Shown here: piece by piece, positions 38,813 to 48,906 of the stretch
Layout: each line of letters begins with the position of its first letter
Numbering within the stretch: the first letter of the stretch is position 1
Assembly: GCA_028278135.1 (NCBI GenBank)
Contig: JANQEW010000020.1
Span: forward strand, 62,001-126,000
Reading direction: 5' to 3'
From: Rhodospirillales bacterium
Lineage (GTDB): Bacteria > Pseudomonadota > Alphaproteobacteria > Rhodospirillales > Rhodospirillaceae
Length of the DNA stretch: 64,000 nt
Translations under genes and position numbers: made by a program
Notes under the pieces: generated by a model
The model's input: only the letters and a program-made list of their open reading frames with translations
Database searches by the model: none
What the model was told of the DNA's origin: nothing

Positions 38813-38900
38813 CAGCGTGTGGATGATTCATGTGTCCCAAGCCATGCCCATTCAGTAGTCGTGAAAGATCAGATGCTGCGAAGTGTGTCCAGGGCGTGTG

Positions 38901-40631
38901 ATGCCGATTCGTTTGCTACCACCCACTTTGGTAAATCGTATTGCCGCTGGTGAGGTGGTAGAAAGGCCGGCCTCCGCTGTTAAGGAATTAGTGGAGAATT
39001 CTCTAGACGCCTGTGCTAACCATATAAGAGTCAACATTGTTGACGGCGGGCGGGCTCTCATCACGGTGACTGACGATGGAAATGGCATGGAAGCAGAGGA
39101 GCTGCTGATGGCAGTGGAACGGCATGCCACTTCGAAAGTTCCTGACGATGATCTCACGCGAGTGACATCCCTAGGCTTTCGCGGTGAGGCGCTGCCCGCC
39201 ATCGGTGCGGTGGCGCGTCTGACCATCACCAGTCGCTGCCGCTGGGCGGACAGTGCCTGGAGTCTCGCCGTGACGGCCAGCAGACGGGGAGGGATTGTCC
39301 CGGCCGCTCATCCGCATGGTACAAGGGTTGATGTACGTGATTTGTTTTTTGCTACTCCTGCGCGCTTAAAGTTCTTAAAGGGCTCACGGGTCGAGGCGTT
39401 TCACGTCCGCGATATTCTCGAGCGGCTGGCGCTAGCCCACCCTATGGTCAGCTTCACGCTGAGCAACGACGGTCAATCGGTACTACATGTGCAGGCAGCG
39501 GCAGATCTTGACCAGAAGAAACTTCGCGCAGTTCGTATCGCACGTCTCATGGGTCGTGCGTTCGTGGACAACGCGGTCTCTGTTTCAGCAGAGCATGATG
39601 GCATTGCTCTCGGCGGACTGATCAGCTTACCCCCCTTTGAAAAAAAATCCACGGCTAGCCAGTACTTTTTCCTTAACGGCAGACCAATCCGTGACCGTCT
39701 TTTAGGAAAAGCCGTACGCACGGCTTATCAGAATATACTGTCGAATCATAACATTTTGCCGTTATCATGCTTATTTTTGACAATGGCGCCAGACAGGGTG
39801 GACATTAACGTTCACCCGGCTAAGGCTGAAGTGCGGTTCCGTGATTCTGAGACGGTACGCACCATTCTTGTCGCGGCTATCCACCATGCCCTCGCCGAGC
39901 ATCGGATCCGCAAGACAGTTTGCTCAGCGACTCATTGCAACGAGAGAGGTCTGTCTCTCTCTGCGCAGCAGTTGTCGCGATACGGCCGCGTGAGCCGCGT
40001 GAGAGGCGGACATGCCATAGCCACGGAGCCTTTCTCTGAACAACACCTCGGTTTAGCCCGGACTCAGATTCACAGCACCTATATTATAGCGGAAACTCCA
40101 GATGGGGTGATCATCGTCGATCAGCATGCCGCCCAAGAACGTCTGATACGGGAACGCCTCAGGAACTCCTACAAAGATCAATCAGCACGGCTGCAGCGTC
40201 TCTTGAAAGAGCCAGAAGTTGTCCATCTTAAAAAAAGAACTTTAATAGAGAGAGTCGTGAACAGTGCCGATGAACTAAGAGCATTTGGGTTTGTGATAGA
40301 GCCCTTCGGACAAGAATCTGTCATCGTACGTGCCATCCCAGCACTGCTAGGAGAGATTGACGTACATGGTCTCATACAGGCTTTGGGCGAAGGTCTAGTA
40401 GAAGTGGACCCAGCCTTGGATTTGCAGGAGCAACAGCATCATATCTGTATGATCATGGCTTCTTTTTACGGTCGTTCCGTGCGGCCAGACGGCGGCTTGA
40501 CTCTCGTCGAGATGAACGCTCTTCTGCGGCAGATAGAAGTGACTCTGCACACAGCGCAATTCACTGACAGTCGGCCTACCTATGTAGAATGGAAGCTTAA
40601 GGATCTCAAAAAGTTATTCCGCCGATGCTAG
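38901..40631 (+). CDS. mutL: DNA mismatch repair protein MutL (endonuclease type)
   Basis: Links mismatch recognition by MutS to strand removal. Start at ATG 38901 (MPIRLLPPTLVNRIAAGEVV); about 576 residues. The N-terminal GHKL ATPase shows ERPASAVKELVENSLDA, DDGNGMEAEEL and TSLGFRGEALPAIGAV. The C-terminal dimerisation domain has the metal-binding endonuclease motif DQHAAQERLIRERL (pattern DQHA-X2-E-X4-E). It should therefore nick DNA itself, as expected where MutH is absent. The stop overlaps the possible upstream start of the next gene. Confidence 0.95.
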   Translation: MPIRLLPPTLVNRIAAGEVVERPASAVKELVENSLDACANHIRVNIVDGGRALITVTDDGNGMEAEELLMAVERHATSKVPDDDLTRVTSLGFRGEALPAIGAVARLTITSRCRWADSAWSLAVTASRRGGIVPAAHPHGTRVDVRDLFFATPARLKFLKGSRVEAFHVRDILERLALAHPMVSFTLSNDGQSVLHVQAAADLDQKKLRAVRIARLMGRAFVDNAVSVSAEHDGIALGGLISLPPFEKKSTASQYFFLNGRPIRDRLLGKAVRTAYQNILSNHNILPLSCLFLTMAPDRVDINVHPAKAEVRFRDSETVRTILVAAIHHALAEHRIRKTVCSATHCNERGLSLSAQQLSRYGRVSRVRGGHAIATEPFSEQHLGLARTQIHSTYIIAETPDGVIIVDQHAAQERLIRERLRNSYKDQSARLQRLLKEPEVVHLKKRTLIERVVNSADELRAFGFVIEPFGQESVIVRAIPALLGEIDVHGLIQALGEGLVEVDPALDLQEQQHHICMIMASFYGRSVRPDGGLTLVEMNALLRQIEVTLHTAQFTDSRPTYVEWKLKDLKKLFRRC

Positions 40632-40672
40632 AGCAGAGTGCATGTGCCTGCCGCTGCGGGCATGACCTGGGA

Positions 40673-41218
40673 ATGGGAAAGAATTCCCGCCGTCAGGATT
40701 CCCGCCGTCATGATCTTTTTCTCATAGTCCGGTGCGCTTTTCTCTCTACCCTCATCCTCCTGATAGGTGCCGAGAGAGCCTTCGCGGCTTGTACTGACTT
40801 TGCCGTGCCGGCAGTGCAGTGGATACGGTGTTACATGGATGGGCGCCATTTAGTGAAAGCGCAATTAATACGATCAAATATACGTGAGAGTTCTTTTCAG
40901 AGAAGCGATCTTTCTGGCGCTGACTTTAGCCAAGCAAACGCCTACCGGAGCAAGATGATCAGCACAAAGCTTGTGGAGGCCACACTCGACCAGGCTGCCT
41001 TCATCGAAGCCGACTTCACCCGTGCGGACTTAACGCGAGCCTCACTCAGAAAGACCGACTTTCGTCGCGCGCGCTTTTACCACGCTATATTGCGTGAATC
41101 AGATTTGACTGGCGCCCGTTTAGATGGAGCAGATTTGCTAGCAGCAGATTTAAGTGGCGCGACATGGATAGACGGGAAGCGGATCTGTGGCACTCACTCG
41201 ATCGGCCAATGCAATTAG
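40673..41218 (+). CDS. Exported pentapeptide-repeat protein
   Basis: About 181 residues from ATG 40673; a start at 40625, overlapping mutL, is an alternative. The N-terminus is basic, then a hydrophobic stretch (FLIVRCAFLSTLILLIGAER) ending at AFAAC, so a signal peptide or lipoprotein signal is likely. The rest is mostly A(D/N)LXX-type pentapeptides (SDLSGADFSQANAYRSK, ADFTRADLTRASLRKTDFRR, ESDLTGARLDGADLLAADLS), predicting a right-handed quadrilateral beta helix of about 100 residues. Function unknown; exported members of this fold are not the gyrase-mimic type. A 13-bp in-frame repeat near the start encodes DSRR-like duplicates. The stop is duplicated in frame. Confidence 0.82.
   Translation: MGKNSRRQDSRRHDLFLIVRCAFLSTLILLIGAERAFAACTDFAVPAVQWIRCYMDGRHLVKAQLIRSNIRESSFQRSDLSGADFSQANAYRSKMISTKLVEATLDQAAFIEADFTRADLTRASLRKTDFRRARFYHAILRESDLTGARLDGADLLAADLSGATWIDGKRICGTHSIGQCN
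40683..40710 (+). repeat. 13-bp repeat, period 15, in frame near the pentapeptide gene start
   Basis: attcccgccgtca at 40683-40695 and 40698-40710. The period is a multiple of three and gives NSRRQ-DSRRH. Confidence 0.92.
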
Positions 41219-41233
41219 GGCTAGTAGGGCTAG
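41216..41233 (+). repeat. 9-bp tandem duplication at the pentapeptide gene stop codon
   Basis: tagggctag at 41216-41224 and 41225-41233. The first TAG is the gene's stop; the second copy provides further in-frame TAG codons. Confidence 0.95.
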
Positions 41234-41274
41234 GGCACTCAGACAGAGTTGGACGAATGGCCCCGACAGCTTTC

Positions 41275-42342
41275 TTACGAGCACTCCGTGCTCTTCGCGA
41301 TCTGCTCATTGCGGAAAGCTGCTCCTCTTTGGACGAGTTGCAAAAGAGTCCAACAGCAAATACTTTCACTCTGTCCCCCAGTTGTTTTGCAGTCTATTTC
41401 AGCCATCATGAGTCTATCGAGGCCTTCCACGAGTTGCCTTTCTGGCCAGGCCAAGAGCTGGGCCTTAAAACGATCCTTAATTTTGAAAAACGGTGGAGGC
41501 TTCAGTGTCGCCATAGCTTGTTCAGCGCGGCAGTGGTGACCATCCATGATCACCGTAGCCATATGCAGCCGTCTGAAATGATTTGCCAGGGCGCGTAAGA
41601 CCCTGACAGGAGTCAGGCCTTCTCGTATCAGCCTTGCATACAGACGATCTGTCAGAGTCGTATTGCCATCTGCAACAGCCATTGCCAAACTCTGTAAGGA
41701 GAGCTCAGTGCTGTCGCCGATGCAGGCCATAGCGTCTGCCAGAGTCACGGTGTTCCCATCGCTACATGCATACAGTGCCAGCTTTTCTAGCTCACGCCGA
41801 GTCTGCAATCTGTCGCCGCCTAGTCGCTCAACCAGGTAGGCTACAGCCGCTTCCTCTCCCCTGAGTCCAAAATGCTGCAACGTCTCGTGAATGAGCACGG
41901 CCAGTGTTTGAGAATCATCTGGATAGCAGGGCATTGCAATGACGCTCGTGCTCGCCGCTTCAAAAAGCTGACGTAGCTTTGACGCTTTACTAAGATTTCC
42001 AGCAGCGACCACCACTAAGTTATTCTCGTAATGAAATTTTAAAAAATCTCTTATAATATTTGTAATGGTATCATCAGCATCATGAACCCGCACAACACGA
42101 CTTCCACCTGTTATGGTAAACGTTGCGACAGTGTCAGCAAGTAAAGCAGGGTCACTTATGACTTCGGAAGCCGTCAGATTGCTGACCCGGAACGGATCCT
42201 TACTGTTCGCAACAATAGCAGTTGTCAGGGCCTCTAGGACTTCGCATACCTGTCCATTATCCGAGCCATAAACAAGCACTGCCCGGACTGCCGGGTCAGG
42301 CAGCCGTAAAAATGATTGAATCTTTGCAGATTGCAGCTTCAT
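41275..42342 (-). CDS. holA: DNA polymerase III delta subunit
   Basis: Clamp-loader subunit that opens the beta clamp. Start at ATG 42342 (MKLQSAKIQSFLRLPDPAVR), 8 nt after the lptE stop; a longer in-frame opening overlaps lptE. About 355 residues. Family features: AVLVYGSDNGQVCEVLEALT near the N-terminus, DPFRVSNLTASEVISDPALL, and YLVERLGGDRLQTRRELEKL, TPVRVLRALANHFRRL in the C-terminal helical domain. Order leuS-lptE-holA is conserved widely. The stretch 41995-42130 is AT-rich in synonymous positions. Convergent with the pentapeptide gene. Confidence 0.92.
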   Translation of the reverse strand: MKLQSAKIQSFLRLPDPAVRAVLVYGSDNGQVCEVLEALTTAIVANSKDPFRVSNLTASEVISDPALLADTVATFTITGGSRVVRVHDADDTITNIIRDFLKFHYENNLVVVAAGNLSKASKLRQLFEAASTSVIAMPCYPDDSQTLAVLIHETLQHFGLRGEEAAVAYLVERLGGDRLQTRRELEKLALYACSDGNTVTLADAMACIGDSTELSLQSLAMAVADGNTTLTDRLYARLIREGLTPVRVLRALANHFRRLHMATVIMDGHHCRAEQAMATLKPPPFFKIKDRFKAQLLAWPERQLVEGLDRLMMAEIDCKTTGGQSESICCWTLLQLVQRGAAFRNEQIAKSTECS

Positions 42343-42349
42343 TTGGTAA

Positions 42350-42904
42350 TTATTTTTTGCACAAAGATTGTGCACGCTCACCATAAAAATAAAGCGCTAT
42401 ACTTTCAACAATATCATCTGCTAGTTGATAAGCCGCATGCCGCTGCGCTGCGCTTTCAGCCACAACGGTAGCATACGGAGTATCATGGCTGTGGTAACTG
42501 GTCACGGCACGTACAGTGCTAGTCAAGACAACAGGATGCTTGCTCTGTTGCAGATCTTTTAGAGAGTACGTTGCTGACATGACTATTTTAGCATGTCCAG
42601 TCGTCTGGAAAGGCTGTGTGGACAGATCAAGATTCACTGACAAGGCGTAATGGGGCCTCTCCGGGATCCCATGTGGTGTCATGCGGTCTATGAGAGCATT
42701 GCGCAGAATCTGGCCAATGCGATCCCCTATGGGGTTAATGTGAATCTGCGCCATCATCTCCCTATTTCCTTCATTCTGTCTGCTGTACAAGGGATGGAAC
42801 TCACATCCTCCGATTATGGGTACGCTGACAAGGCTCGCAGCTAGCCATAGCCTGAATCCGTCCCGTAGCGCTGCGACATTCCTATGAGCCACAAGCAATA
42901 GCAT
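42350..42904 (-). CDS. lptE: LPS-assembly lipoprotein LptE
   Basis: Outer-membrane lipoprotein plug of the LptD LPS translocon. 184 residues, ATG preceded by GAGGAG. A hydrophobic signal (LWLAASLVSVPIIGG) ends in the lipobox IIGGC, so Cys34 is the lipidated residue. It is followed by EFHPLYSR, the usual LptE start. The mature domain matches the family loosely (RIGQILRNALIDRMTPHG, YALSVNLDLST). Position between leuS and holA supports the call and implies the cell makes LPS. Confidence 0.88.
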   Translation of the reverse strand: MLLLVAHRNVAALRDGFRLWLAASLVSVPIIGGCEFHPLYSRQNEGNREMMAQIHINPIGDRIGQILRNALIDRMTPHGIPERPHYALSVNLDLSTQPFQTTGHAKIVMSATYSLKDLQQSKHPVVLTSTVRAVTSYHSHDTPYATVVAESAAQRHAAYQLADDIVESIALYFYGERAQSLCKK

Positions 42905-42938
42905 TGCTCCTCTGAGAGACAGTGCACCAGCATGGACT

Positions 42939-42961
42939 ATACTAGGATGAGGATACTAGGA
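42939..42961 (-). repeat. 9-bp repeat, period 14, at the leuS stop codon
   Basis: atactagga (plus strand) at 42939-42947 and 42953-42961. On the minus strand both copies hold CCTAG. The upstream copy is read CTC-CTA-GTA and the shifted second copy supplies the actual stop TAG. Confidence 0.85.
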
Positions 42962-45545
42962 GGTTGACGATACGATTGGGAACGACAATGACCTTACGAA
43001 TGCGCTTTCCAGCAATGAATGTCTGCACCGTCGGTACGGCCAGGGCGGCTTTTTCAAGGGTCACGGTGTCTGCGCCTTTCGGCACATCCACTGTCCCCCG
43101 CAGCTTACCATTCACTTGTACCGCTAAGACAACGGTAGTTTCTACCAATAGGGTTATATCTGGTGTTGGCCAGGGGAACTGAGCGAGCAAGTGTGTATGC
43201 CCTAAGGCTTCTTGCCAGAGCTCCTCTGCCAGATGGGGTGTGATAGGCGCGAGCAGTCTGACAACAGTTTCTAGTGTGAAATAATAGGCCCAGTTTGCTC
43301 CGACCTGATCGTCTGCAAATTTCTCCATCGCATTAGTAAGCGTGCGGATCCTCGCTAAGGCTGTATTAACGCGCAGCTTTTCCAGGTCTTCCGTGACGGT
43401 CGCAATAGTTCGATGTGCCTGACGAACAAGCGCGGCCGGTGAAGGTCCTAACATGGTGTAGGGCAGTCTCTCCACAGGTTGCATGGTCAGTGCTCGAGTT
43501 CCAAGCCGCCACACGCGGTTGATATAGCGCCAGGCTCCGTCTATGCCGGCGTCTGTCCAATCTAAGTCACGGTCGGGAGGGCTGTCTGAAAGTATGAACA
43601 ATCTGGCTGAGTCTGCCCCATAAGTCTCAATGATGTGGGCCGTGTCTACAATGTTCTTGCGAGATTTGGACATCTTTTCAGAGCGGCCAACAGTGACTGG
43701 GGCACCGTCTGGTATGCGCACCATGACACCATCCCTACTGCGAATTACATCTTTTGGATGTAACAAATTTCCATCCTGACATTTATAGGTAACATGGCAA
43801 ACCATACCCTGTGTGAACAAGCCCGTAAAAGGCTCCTCAATGGTGAGGTAACCACAATCACGCAAAGCACGGACAAAGAAACGAGCATATAGAAGATGTA
43901 GAACGGCATGTTCAACGCCGCCGATGTACTGATCCACAGGCATCCAGTATGTAACTGCAGTACAATCCAAACCTTTAGCGGCGTGCGGTGCGCAATATCT
44001 CAGGAAATACCATGAGGATTCGAAGAATGTGTCAAGAGTGTCTGTTTCACGCTGCGCCACGCCACCACAGAGAGGACATGAAACATTTTTCCACGTGGGG
44101 TGGCGCTCTAAGGGGTTACCATAACCCGTGATGTCCACGTCTTGGGGTAACTGGACTGGCAGATCAGACTCAGAGACTGGCACGATTCCGCATTTTGGAC
44201 AGTGAATGACGGGAATCGGACAACCCCAGTAACGTTGCCGAGACACCCCCCAATCACGCAGCCTGTACTGAACATGGCGACAGCCATGCCCAGTCCTCTC
44301 CAGCTGAGTGATAGCAGTCTGTCTGGCAGTCACACTGTCAAGCCCATTCAGAAAATCGGAGTGTATGAGCACACCTTCGCCTTCAAAGGCTCGTCTGGAA
44401 GACTCCAGCGTCGCAGTAAATATGACAGGATCTGTATCGAAAGGTACAACAACTACTTTTACAGGTATACTATGCATAATGGCAAAATTCATATCTCTCT
44501 GATCATGAGCAGGACAACCAAAAACAGCACCGGTCCCGTAATCCATGACGACGAAATTCGCGATGTAAAGCGGCAACTCCCATGTGTCAACAAAAGGATG
44601 ACGGACCGTGACATGAGTACGGTAGCTTTTCGTCTGAGTCGTCTCAAGGGTCGCTTCTGACGTGCCTGTCCTGTTGCAGTCTTGCAGGAACACTGCGAGA
44701 TCCGGATCTGTCTCTGCGAGGGCCATGGAAAGCGGATGGTGTGGAGCAAGAGCGCAGAACGCGGCACCGAACAGAGTTTCGGGCCTCGTCGTAAAGATCT
44801 CAACAGAATCATCTGTACGTCCAGCCACGGCAAAGCGTGCCCGCGCTCCCTCAGAGCGGCCAATCCAGTTTGCTTGCATCACCCGGATCTTTTCTGGCCA
44901 GCGGTCGAGAGTTTCAAGACCGGCCAGCAGTTCCTCTGCGTAGGCCGTGCTTCGTAGAAACCACTGCGTCAAGAGACGCTTTTCCACGGTAGCGCCAGAA
45001 CGCCAGCCAAGGCCGTCAATGACCTGTTCATTAGCGAGTACTGTCTGTTCTATTGGATCCCAGTTTACCAAAGACTCTTTACGATAAGCGAGACCGCGGG
45101 CTAAAAAGTCAAGGAACATCTTCTGCTCATGACGGTAGTAGTCTGGGCTACATGTAGTCACCTCCCTTGACCAGTCTAGTGACAACCCCATGAGTCGGAA
45201 TTGTTCCCGCATGGCCGTGATATTGGAGTCAGTCCACTGAGCTGGAGCGATCTTGCGCTCAAGAGCGGCATTCTCTGCCGGTAGACCAAATGCATCCCAG
45301 CCTATCGGGTGCAACACGTTGAACCCCTGCGCCCGCCGAAACCTGGCTACCACATCCCCCAGGGTGTAGTTACGAACATGCCCCATATGAATACGCCCAG
45401 ATGGATATGGAAACATTTCAAGAACATAATACTTGGGACGGTCTATATCCTCAACAGCGCAAAAGCACCTGCTGCTTTCCCATGTTGCTCGCCAGCGTGC
45501 TTCTACTGCTCGGAAATTGTAGTGCGTACGAATAACCAAAAGCAT
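42942..45545 (-). CDS. leuS: Leucyl-tRNA synthetase
   Basis: Class I synthetase charging tRNA-Leu. Start at ATG 45545 ([20 protein letters not shown]), with GAGGAG just upstream and 10 nt after the DUF3576 stop; about 867 residues. The HIGH signature is in [20 protein letters not shown], the editing domain contains [12 protein letters not shown] and [12 protein letters not shown], and the KMSKS loop is in [20 protein letters not shown]. The last residues (VSSS) and stop come from a short tandem duplication, see repeat. Codons near 43740-43800 are AT-rich. Confidence 0.96.
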   Translation of the reverse strand: MLLVIRTHYNFRAVEARWRATWESSRCFCAVEDIDRPKYYVLEMFPYPSGRIHMGHVRNYTLGDVVARFRRAQGFNVLHPIGWDAFGLPAENAALERKIAPAQWTDSNITAMREQFRLMGLSLDWSREVTTCSPDYYRHEQKMFLDFLARGLAYRKESLVNWDPIEQTVLANEQVIDGLGWRSGATVEKRLLTQWFLRSTAYAEELLAGLETLDRWPEKIRVMQANWIGRSEGARARFAVAGRTDDSVEIFTTRPETLFGAAFCALAPHHPLSMALAETDPDLAVFLQDCNRTGTSEATLETTQTKSYRTHVTVRHPFVDTWELPLYIANFVVMDYGTGAVFGCPAHDQRDMNFAIMHSIPVKVVVVPFDTDPVIFTATLESSRRAFEGEGVLIHSDFLNGLDSVTARQTAITQLERTGHGCRHVQYRLRDWGVSRQRYWGCPIPVIHCPKCGIVPVSESDLPVQLPQDVDITGYGNPLERHPTWKNVSCPLCGGVAQRETDTLDTFFESSWYFLRYCAPHAAKGLDCTAVTYWMPVDQYIGGVEHAVLHLLYARFFVRALRDCGYLTIEEPFTGLFTQGMVCHVTYKCQDGNLLHPKDVIRSRDGVMVRIPDGAPVTVGRSEKMSKSRKNIVDTAHIIETYGADSARLFILSDSPPDRDLDWTDAGIDGAWRYINRVWRLGTRALTMQPVERLPYTMLGPSPAALVRQAHRTIATVTEDLEKLRVNTALARIRTLTNAMEKFADDQVGANWAYYFTLETVVRLLAPITPHLAEELWQEALGHTHLLAQFPWPTPDITLLVETTVVLAVQVNGKLRGTVDVPKGADTVTLEKAALAVPTVQTFIAGKRIRKVIVVPNRIVNLLVSSS

Positions 45546-45555
45546 GCTCCTCTCT

Positions 45556-46122
45556 TTATTGTGCACATGTCATCCGTAACTGGCGAGCACGGGTCAAGAT
45601 AGCATTTTCAAGTTCTGTGTTAGCGTGAAGAAATGCGCTTTGCCATTTGCCATTTGGTTGCATAACCTGTCGGAAGGCAGACACCTTGAGGCCGTCAGAA
45701 CGCAACTCTCGCGAGAAAATGTAAACATTCATTTTGAAACGTTCCTGCGGGTTTTCTGGAGGGGTGTACCAGTCCGTGATGATGACTCCCCCAAATGGAT
45801 CCGCTGAGCTCATCGGCATGAAGGCTGTAGTGTCAAGAGCGGCCCGCCATAAAAAGCTGTTCACACCAAGGCCCGTACTCTCTGGCTTGCGTTTTCTGAA
45901 ACTGCTGAACAGAGTCAAGCCTTCTGTCCCAAGGACGGAGTCCTGTTGGAGGTCTTCACCTGGTGCACGAAAGACAGCCGGCGCGTTCTTATGAATCTTC
46001 TCAGGGTATGAAGTCTCGATGTATGCACATGCGGAAAGCGTGCATCCCATTGCAATCATGAAGACACCGAGGCCTGGTATGCTCCTGGGAGTCCGTTCGA
46101 TCTGTTGCCCTTTGCTCTTCAT
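45556..46122 (-). CDS. DUF3576 lipoprotein
   Basis: Start at ATG 46122, with AAGGGAA upstream; about 188 residues. Signal peptide [16 protein letters not shown] with lipobox LSAC, so a lipoprotein. The mature domain fits DUF3576: [60 protein letters not shown], then [16 protein letters not shown]. This family sits beside leuS and lptE across alphaproteobacteria and is thought to act at the envelope, but its activity is unknown. Confidence 0.88.
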   Translation of the reverse strand: MKSKGQQIERTPRSIPGLGVFMIAMGCTLSACAYIETSYPEKIHKNAPAVFRAPGEDLQQDSVLGTEGLTLFSSFRKRKPESTGLGVNSFLWRAALDTTAFMPMSSADPFGGVIITDWYTPPENPQERFKMNVYIFSRELRSDGLKVSAFRQVMQPNGKWQSAFLHANTELENAILTRARQLRMTCAQ

Positions 46123-46152
46123 GAGCGTGTTCCCTTGGCGGGGCCCTAGCAA

Positions 46153-46447
46153 ATCACTAGGCCTCCCGATAAAAGAGTAAAGGTTTTTACAAGAATTGAT
46201 TTAATTAATTTTGCTTATAAAAACATTAGATATTCTCTATAGATATATCTTTCTAAAGAAGAGATATATCCTAGTCAGTTGCTATCCTTGTTTCTGTCTT
46301 GCATAACGCAGCTATTACAACGCAGAGACTTGCACTCGCCTGAACGGCCAGCATGTCCGTCTCCTTGGCAAGGGAGCTGAGGAAACGGCTTGGCACATGC
46401 AACAAAGAGCTCCCCGTAGGGAAGAGTTGTGAAACGAAGGAGCCGCG
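46153..46447. other. Intergenic DUF3576-porin (295 bp)
   Basis: Divergent genes flank it. 46160-46270 is AT-rich with an inverted repeat at 46242-46270. The remainder has no protein-like frame on the minus strand that fits any family. Promoters for both genes probably lie in the AT-rich part. Confidence 0.5.
46242..46270. promoter_or_regulatory. 9-bp inverted repeat upstream of the porin
   Basis: gatatatct (46242-46250) and agatatatc (46262-46270) are perfect reverse complements with 11 bp between, about 180 bp before the porin start. It could be an operator or a transcript-end hairpin. Confidence 0.35.
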
Positions 46448-47551
46448 ATGAAGAAATTTCTCTACGGGATCACTACGCTGGTAGTAGTTTGTGGGACGAC
46501 ATGTCACGTCTACGCCGCACCGCTGAAACTCAACCTCAGCATCAATATGCAAGAATGGTTTGGTGTCGTGAAACATGAAAGAGATTCTGGCCAAAAATTC
46601 AACACGCTCAGCGTCAGTACAGATAACGAGATTCACTTTAAGGCAAAAACCTTTCTTGACAACGGTATAGAAGCCGAGACATTCCTGCGACTGAATGTGT
46701 ATGATGGCAGGAGAGAGATACGCAGCGTAGGGATTGACGAAGAGTGGGTGTCTCTTGGTGGGGCTTTTGGTAAGGTCTACGCGGGAGCGAAAGATTCTAT
46801 TAACAAGAGTCTGCATCACGAGCCGGTTGACTACGGCATTGGGTATGATGATGTCAGTGTCTGGGTTCTCAGACCCGTAACTGGCCCATGGGGACGGATG
46901 CCTCTCATGAATGGGCAAGCGCGGACGTCTTTAGAACAGCTCTCCAGTACCCAACCAATGGTGGGTTATATCAGCCCGAAATTTGCTGGTCTACAGCTTG
47001 GTTTGACGTACGTGCCGAACCTCGGGACACTGGGTACGAACAGCCGCTCTGGCACGTCTGCCACTCATCATTGGGATGTGACACTGGCATATACGAGAGA
47101 CTTCCAGGGTTTTTCTGTCGGACTCGATAGTGGTTTTGCTCATCAGGATGCTAGGAATCGATTGGCAGTACGCAATGATCTGAACGCTTGGAATGTAGGT
47201 TTCAAAATCGGTTACGCTGGCTTTACACTAGGCGCTTCATTTATAGAAACACAGCGCCCCGGGCCGCACGCTGATGACAGTTACACATGGAACGCCGGCT
47301 TGGGTTACACAAACGGACCGTGGGGTGTGAGTTATACATATTACCAGGAGCGCCGACGAGGCGCGCATACAATAGACAGTCGCCATGAGATGTTCCGGGC
47401 CCATCTGGTGTCAGGCAAGTATGCCTTGGGGGCCGGGGTAACATTGAAAACAAGCGTCTTCCATGGCAGATTTAGTGTTTATAATAGGGATATAGACCAT
47501 CTGAATACCTGGGGTTATGGACTCGTCTCTGGGTTAGATGTTAACTTTTAG
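46448..47551 (+). CDS. Outer-membrane porin, general bacterial porin type
   Basis: Passive diffusion channel. 367 residues, ATG preceded by GAAGGAG. Signal peptide MKKFLYGITTLVVVCGTTCH ending VYAAP. Amphipathic strands run throughout; the N-terminal part (SVSTDNEIHFKAKTFLDNGI, EEWVSLGGAFGKVYAGAKDS) matches the Porin_4 family of alphaproteobacteria. The terminal residue is Phe (LDVNF), the outer-membrane insertion signal. It is the only evident porin gene in the window. Confidence 0.88.
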   Translation: MKKFLYGITTLVVVCGTTCHVYAAPLKLNLSINMQEWFGVVKHERDSGQKFNTLSVSTDNEIHFKAKTFLDNGIEAETFLRLNVYDGRREIRSVGIDEEWVSLGGAFGKVYAGAKDSINKSLHHEPVDYGIGYDDVSVWVLRPVTGPWGRMPLMNGQARTSLEQLSSTQPMVGYISPKFAGLQLGLTYVPNLGTLGTNSRSGTSATHHWDVTLAYTRDFQGFSVGLDSGFAHQDARNRLAVRNDLNAWNVGFKIGYAGFTLGASFIETQRPGPHADDSYTWNAGLGYTNGPWGVSYTYYQERRRGAHTIDSRHEMFRAHLVSGKYALGAGVTLKTSVFHGRFSVYNRDIDHLNTWGYGLVSGLDVNF

Positions 47552-47640
47552 AATGTGAGATTTTGTGGTGTTCTCAGTGAACGTCATCTATCTCCTGTAA
47601 GCGCGTAAGCGCGGGTGTTTCCTGTATCCAGAGCTTCTCT

Positions 47641-48870
47641 ATGGCGCGCATTGTGATGAAATTCGGCGGGACTTCCGTCGGCGACAGCGATCGTATCAAA
47701 AAGGTAGCACATCGCATTAAGACTGCAGTTGAGACGGGCAACGAAATCGCTGTCGTGGTCTCAGCGATGGCAGGTGTGACCAATCAACTCGTGACCCATT
47801 GTCACCAGATGACCTGTGATCAAATATGGGCAGGGTCCAGTCGTGAATATGACGTGGTGGTGGCCACTGGTGAACAAGTCATCACGGGTCTTCTCGCGCT
47901 CGCTTTACAATGCTTGGGTTTATCTGCGCGATCATGGCAGGGGTGGCAGGTCCCTATTTGTACAGACGGAATACACGGTAGCGCTAGAATTGAATCTATA
48001 CAATCATATAAACTTTTAAATGAAATGACATTAGGAAATGTACCTGTTGTTGCTGGTTTTCAAGGTATTAGTCCTAAAGAGAGTGTGACGACCTTAGGTC
48101 GCGGAGGGTCAGACACATCTGCTGTAGCACTCGCCGTTGCCCTTCAAGCTGATCGTTGTGACATTTACACAGACGTTGAGGGGGTCTACACTGCCGACCC
48201 TCGTATTGTCACAAAAGCCCGCAAGCTCGACAGAATTGCGTACGAGGAAATGCTAGAAATGACATCACTCGGTGCCAAGGTTCTACAAACCCGCTCTGTC
48301 GAGATGGCCATGAAACATCGTGTAGTGCTGCGAGTACTCTCCAGTTTTACAGATGCCCCCGGAACATTTGTCTGTGACGAGGATGAAATTGTGGAACGCC
48401 ACCTGCTGAGCGGTATTACCTATAGTCGTGATGATGCAAAAATTACCCTTACCAAGGTTGCAGATCAGCCTGGGATAGCCGCGGCTGTGTTCGGTCCACT
48501 GGCGGATGCGAATGTTAACGTAGACATGATTGTCCAGAATATCTCTGAGGACGGCAAGACGACAGATCTGACATTCACCGTTGCTAAAGCGGATCTCAAA
48601 AGGGCGGTGGCCGTCCTCCAGAGGGGGTCTGCGTTGAGTTTTGATCGCCTGATCCCAGATTCGGATGTCGTGAAAATTTCCGTTATCGGAGTGGGCATGC
48701 GTAGCCATGCTGGCGTGGCTCAGACTATGTTCAGGACTCTTGCTGAGCGCGGTATCAACATACAGGTTATTTCTACCTCTGAAATTAAGATTAGTGTGTT
48801 GATCTCTGAAGAGTATACAGAATTAGCCCTGCGGGCTCTACATTCTGCTTATGGGCTGGATCTTTCTTGA
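47641..48870 (+). CDS. lysC: Aspartate kinase
   Basis: First step of lysine, threonine, methionine and diaminopimelate synthesis. 409 residues. MARIVMKFGGTSVGDSDRIK is the kinase start, GRGGSDTSAVALAVALQADR the aspartate/ATP block, and two C-terminal ACT domains (about 265-400: ITLTKVADQPGIAAAVFGPL and ISVIGVGMRSHAGVAQTMFR) predict feedback control by lysine and/or threonine. No clear Shine-Dalgarno precedes the ATG. Codons at 47985-48070 are AT-rich although the protein is fully conserved there. Confidence 0.96.
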   Translation: MARIVMKFGGTSVGDSDRIKKVAHRIKTAVETGNEIAVVVSAMAGVTNQLVTHCHQMTCDQIWAGSSREYDVVVATGEQVITGLLALALQCLGLSARSWQGWQVPICTDGIHGSARIESIQSYKLLNEMTLGNVPVVAGFQGISPKESVTTLGRGGSDTSAVALAVALQADRCDIYTDVEGVYTADPRIVTKARKLDRIAYEEMLEMTSLGAKVLQTRSVEMAMKHRVVLRVLSSFTDAPGTFVCDEDEIVERHLLSGITYSRDDAKITLTKVADQPGIAAAVFGPLADANVNVDMIVQNISEDGKTTDLTFTVAKADLKRAVAVLQRGSALSFDRLIPDSDVVKISVIGVGMRSHAGVAQTMFRTLAERGINIQVISTSEIKISVLISEEYTELALRALHSAYGLDLS

Positions 48871-48906
48871 GAAGAGAGGACTCTTTCTGACCTGTCGCAG
48901 TAGCGA

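Noticed and set aside
46271-46918. 215-codon minus-strand frame overlapping the porin start
   Set aside because: The plus-strand frame has a signal peptide, a ribosome-binding site and the porin pattern; the minus frame has no family resemblance.
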